Of a DNA stretch of 5,425 nt, positions 5,026 to 5,425 are shown one piece after another. The number at the start of each line of letters is the position of its first letter. Within the stretch, counting starts at the first letter, position 1. The stretch lies in NCBI GenBank assembly GCA_009780755.1, contig WQZL01000162.1, positions 1 to 5,425 of the forward strand. Reading direction: 5' to 3'. The notes under the pieces were generated by a model. It saw only the letters and a program-made list of their open reading frames with translations, was not told the origin of the DNA and searched no databases. The stretch is from Promicromonosporaceae bacterium. GTDB taxonomy: Bacteria; Actinomycetota; Actinomycetes; Actinomycetales; Cellulomonadaceae. Position numbers and translations under genes: made by a program.

Positions 5026-5425
5026 CAAGCGATTGCGTGATCCGTATCACTGACCCCACCGACTCGCGGCTTAGCGACTACACCGACCTGAAGGACGTGA
5101 CGCTGCGGTCGGCGCGGGAACCAGCCGAGGGGCTATACATGGCCGAATCCTCGCAGGTGATTCGTCGCGCGCTGGCCGCCGGGCACCGGCCCCGCTCCTT
5201 TCTGATGGCCGACAAATGGTTCGACTCGCTGGCCGACGTGATCGCCGCCTGGCCTAAAACTCGGGTATTCATTGCCGACGAGACGGTTCTGCAAGACATC
5301 ACCGGCTTCCACCTGCATCGGGGCGCGCTCGCGGCCATGCATCGGCCTACGCTGCCTGCGGTGGCCGATCTGCTCGCCGACGCCCGTCGGGTTGCCATCT
5401 TGGAGGACATCGTCGATCACACCAA
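5022..5425 (+). CDS. TrmH/SpoU-family RNA 2'-O-methyltransferase, N-terminal part (cut by window end)
   Basis: Reading from GTG 5022 gives 134 codons open to the window end. The residues R-I-T-D-P-T-D-S-R-L, D-L-K-D-V-T-L-R and R-E-P-A-E-G-L, then V-I-R-R-A-L-A-A-G-H-R-P, match the N-terminal substrate-binding part of SpoU/TrmH-type methyltransferases, which use S-adenosylmethionine to methylate ribose 2'-OH in rRNA or tRNA. G-F-H-L-H-R-G-A-L-A-A-M-H-R-P and the final V-A-I-L-E-D-I-V-D-H-T mark the entry to the trefoil-knot catalytic domain, which lies beyond the window, so catalytic residues and the exact RNA target cannot be judged. Family members are usually about 260-280 residues, so roughly half is present. 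GTG 5022 overlaps the GH10 stop as GTGA; GTG 5037, five codons on, is an equally plausible start. No clear ribosome site precedes either, which fits translational coupling. Confidence 0.85.
   Translation, partial: MTSDCVIRITDPTDSRLSDYTDLKDVTLRSAREPAEGLYMAESSQVIRRALAAGHRPRSFLMADKWFDSLADVIAAWPKTRVFIADETVLQDITGFHLHRGALAAMHRPTLPAVADLLADARRVAILEDIVDHT

Noticed and set aside
5078..5420. Two minus-strand open frames at the right end
   Set aside because: They overlap the + frame that reads as a TrmH/SpoU methyltransferase, whose conserved motifs make it the real gene.

Overview
The window looks like a chromosomal segment of a high-GC Gram-positive bacterium, most likely an actinomycete in the broad sense. 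The reasons are GC-rich codon use, GTG starts in 4-base gene overlaps, and SLH repeats with the R-Q/E-A-M-A-A-F-h-[YF]-R signature that is common in Actinomycetota. Assignment to a class such as Acidimicrobiia would be a guess. No tRNA, rRNA, CRISPR array, transposase or phage gene was seen.

Layout from left to right. (1) Positions 1-153 (+) are the 3' end of a surface-layer-homology protein, cut by the window edge. (2) Positions 154-264 are a convergent gap holding an (ACC)8 microsatellite directly at the stop codon and a long imperfect hairpin. (3) Positions 265-2369 (-) are a two-gene unit, alanine racemase (alr) followed by D-alanine-D-alanine ligase (ddl), joined by a GTGA overlap. (4) Positions 2488-3606 (-) encode an exported protein with a signal peptide, three SLH repeats and a CAP/SCP-like domain. 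(5) Positions 3607-3738 are a divergent intergenic region. (6) Positions 3739-5025 (+) encode a glycoside hydrolase family 10 protein without a signal peptide. (7) Position 5022 to the window edge (+) is the N-terminal part of a TrmH/SpoU-type RNA methyltransferase, again joined by a GTGA overlap.

The left half has a cell-envelope theme. Alr converts L-Ala to D-Ala, Ddl joins two D-Ala for the peptidoglycan pentapeptide, and the two SLH proteins on either side are probably attached to secondary wall polymers. The right half is less coherent: a GH10 enzyme, probably cytoplasmic, is apparently translationally coupled to an RNA methyltransferase.

No clearly new multi-gene system is visible. The best leads are the GH10 protein, which keeps both catalytic glutamates but has lost the usual substrate-binding Glu-Asn/Lys cluster and carries a C8 tract at codons 8-10; the SLH-CAP protein, whose GEN motif reads GGN; and the hairpin/ACC-repeat region between the convergent genes.
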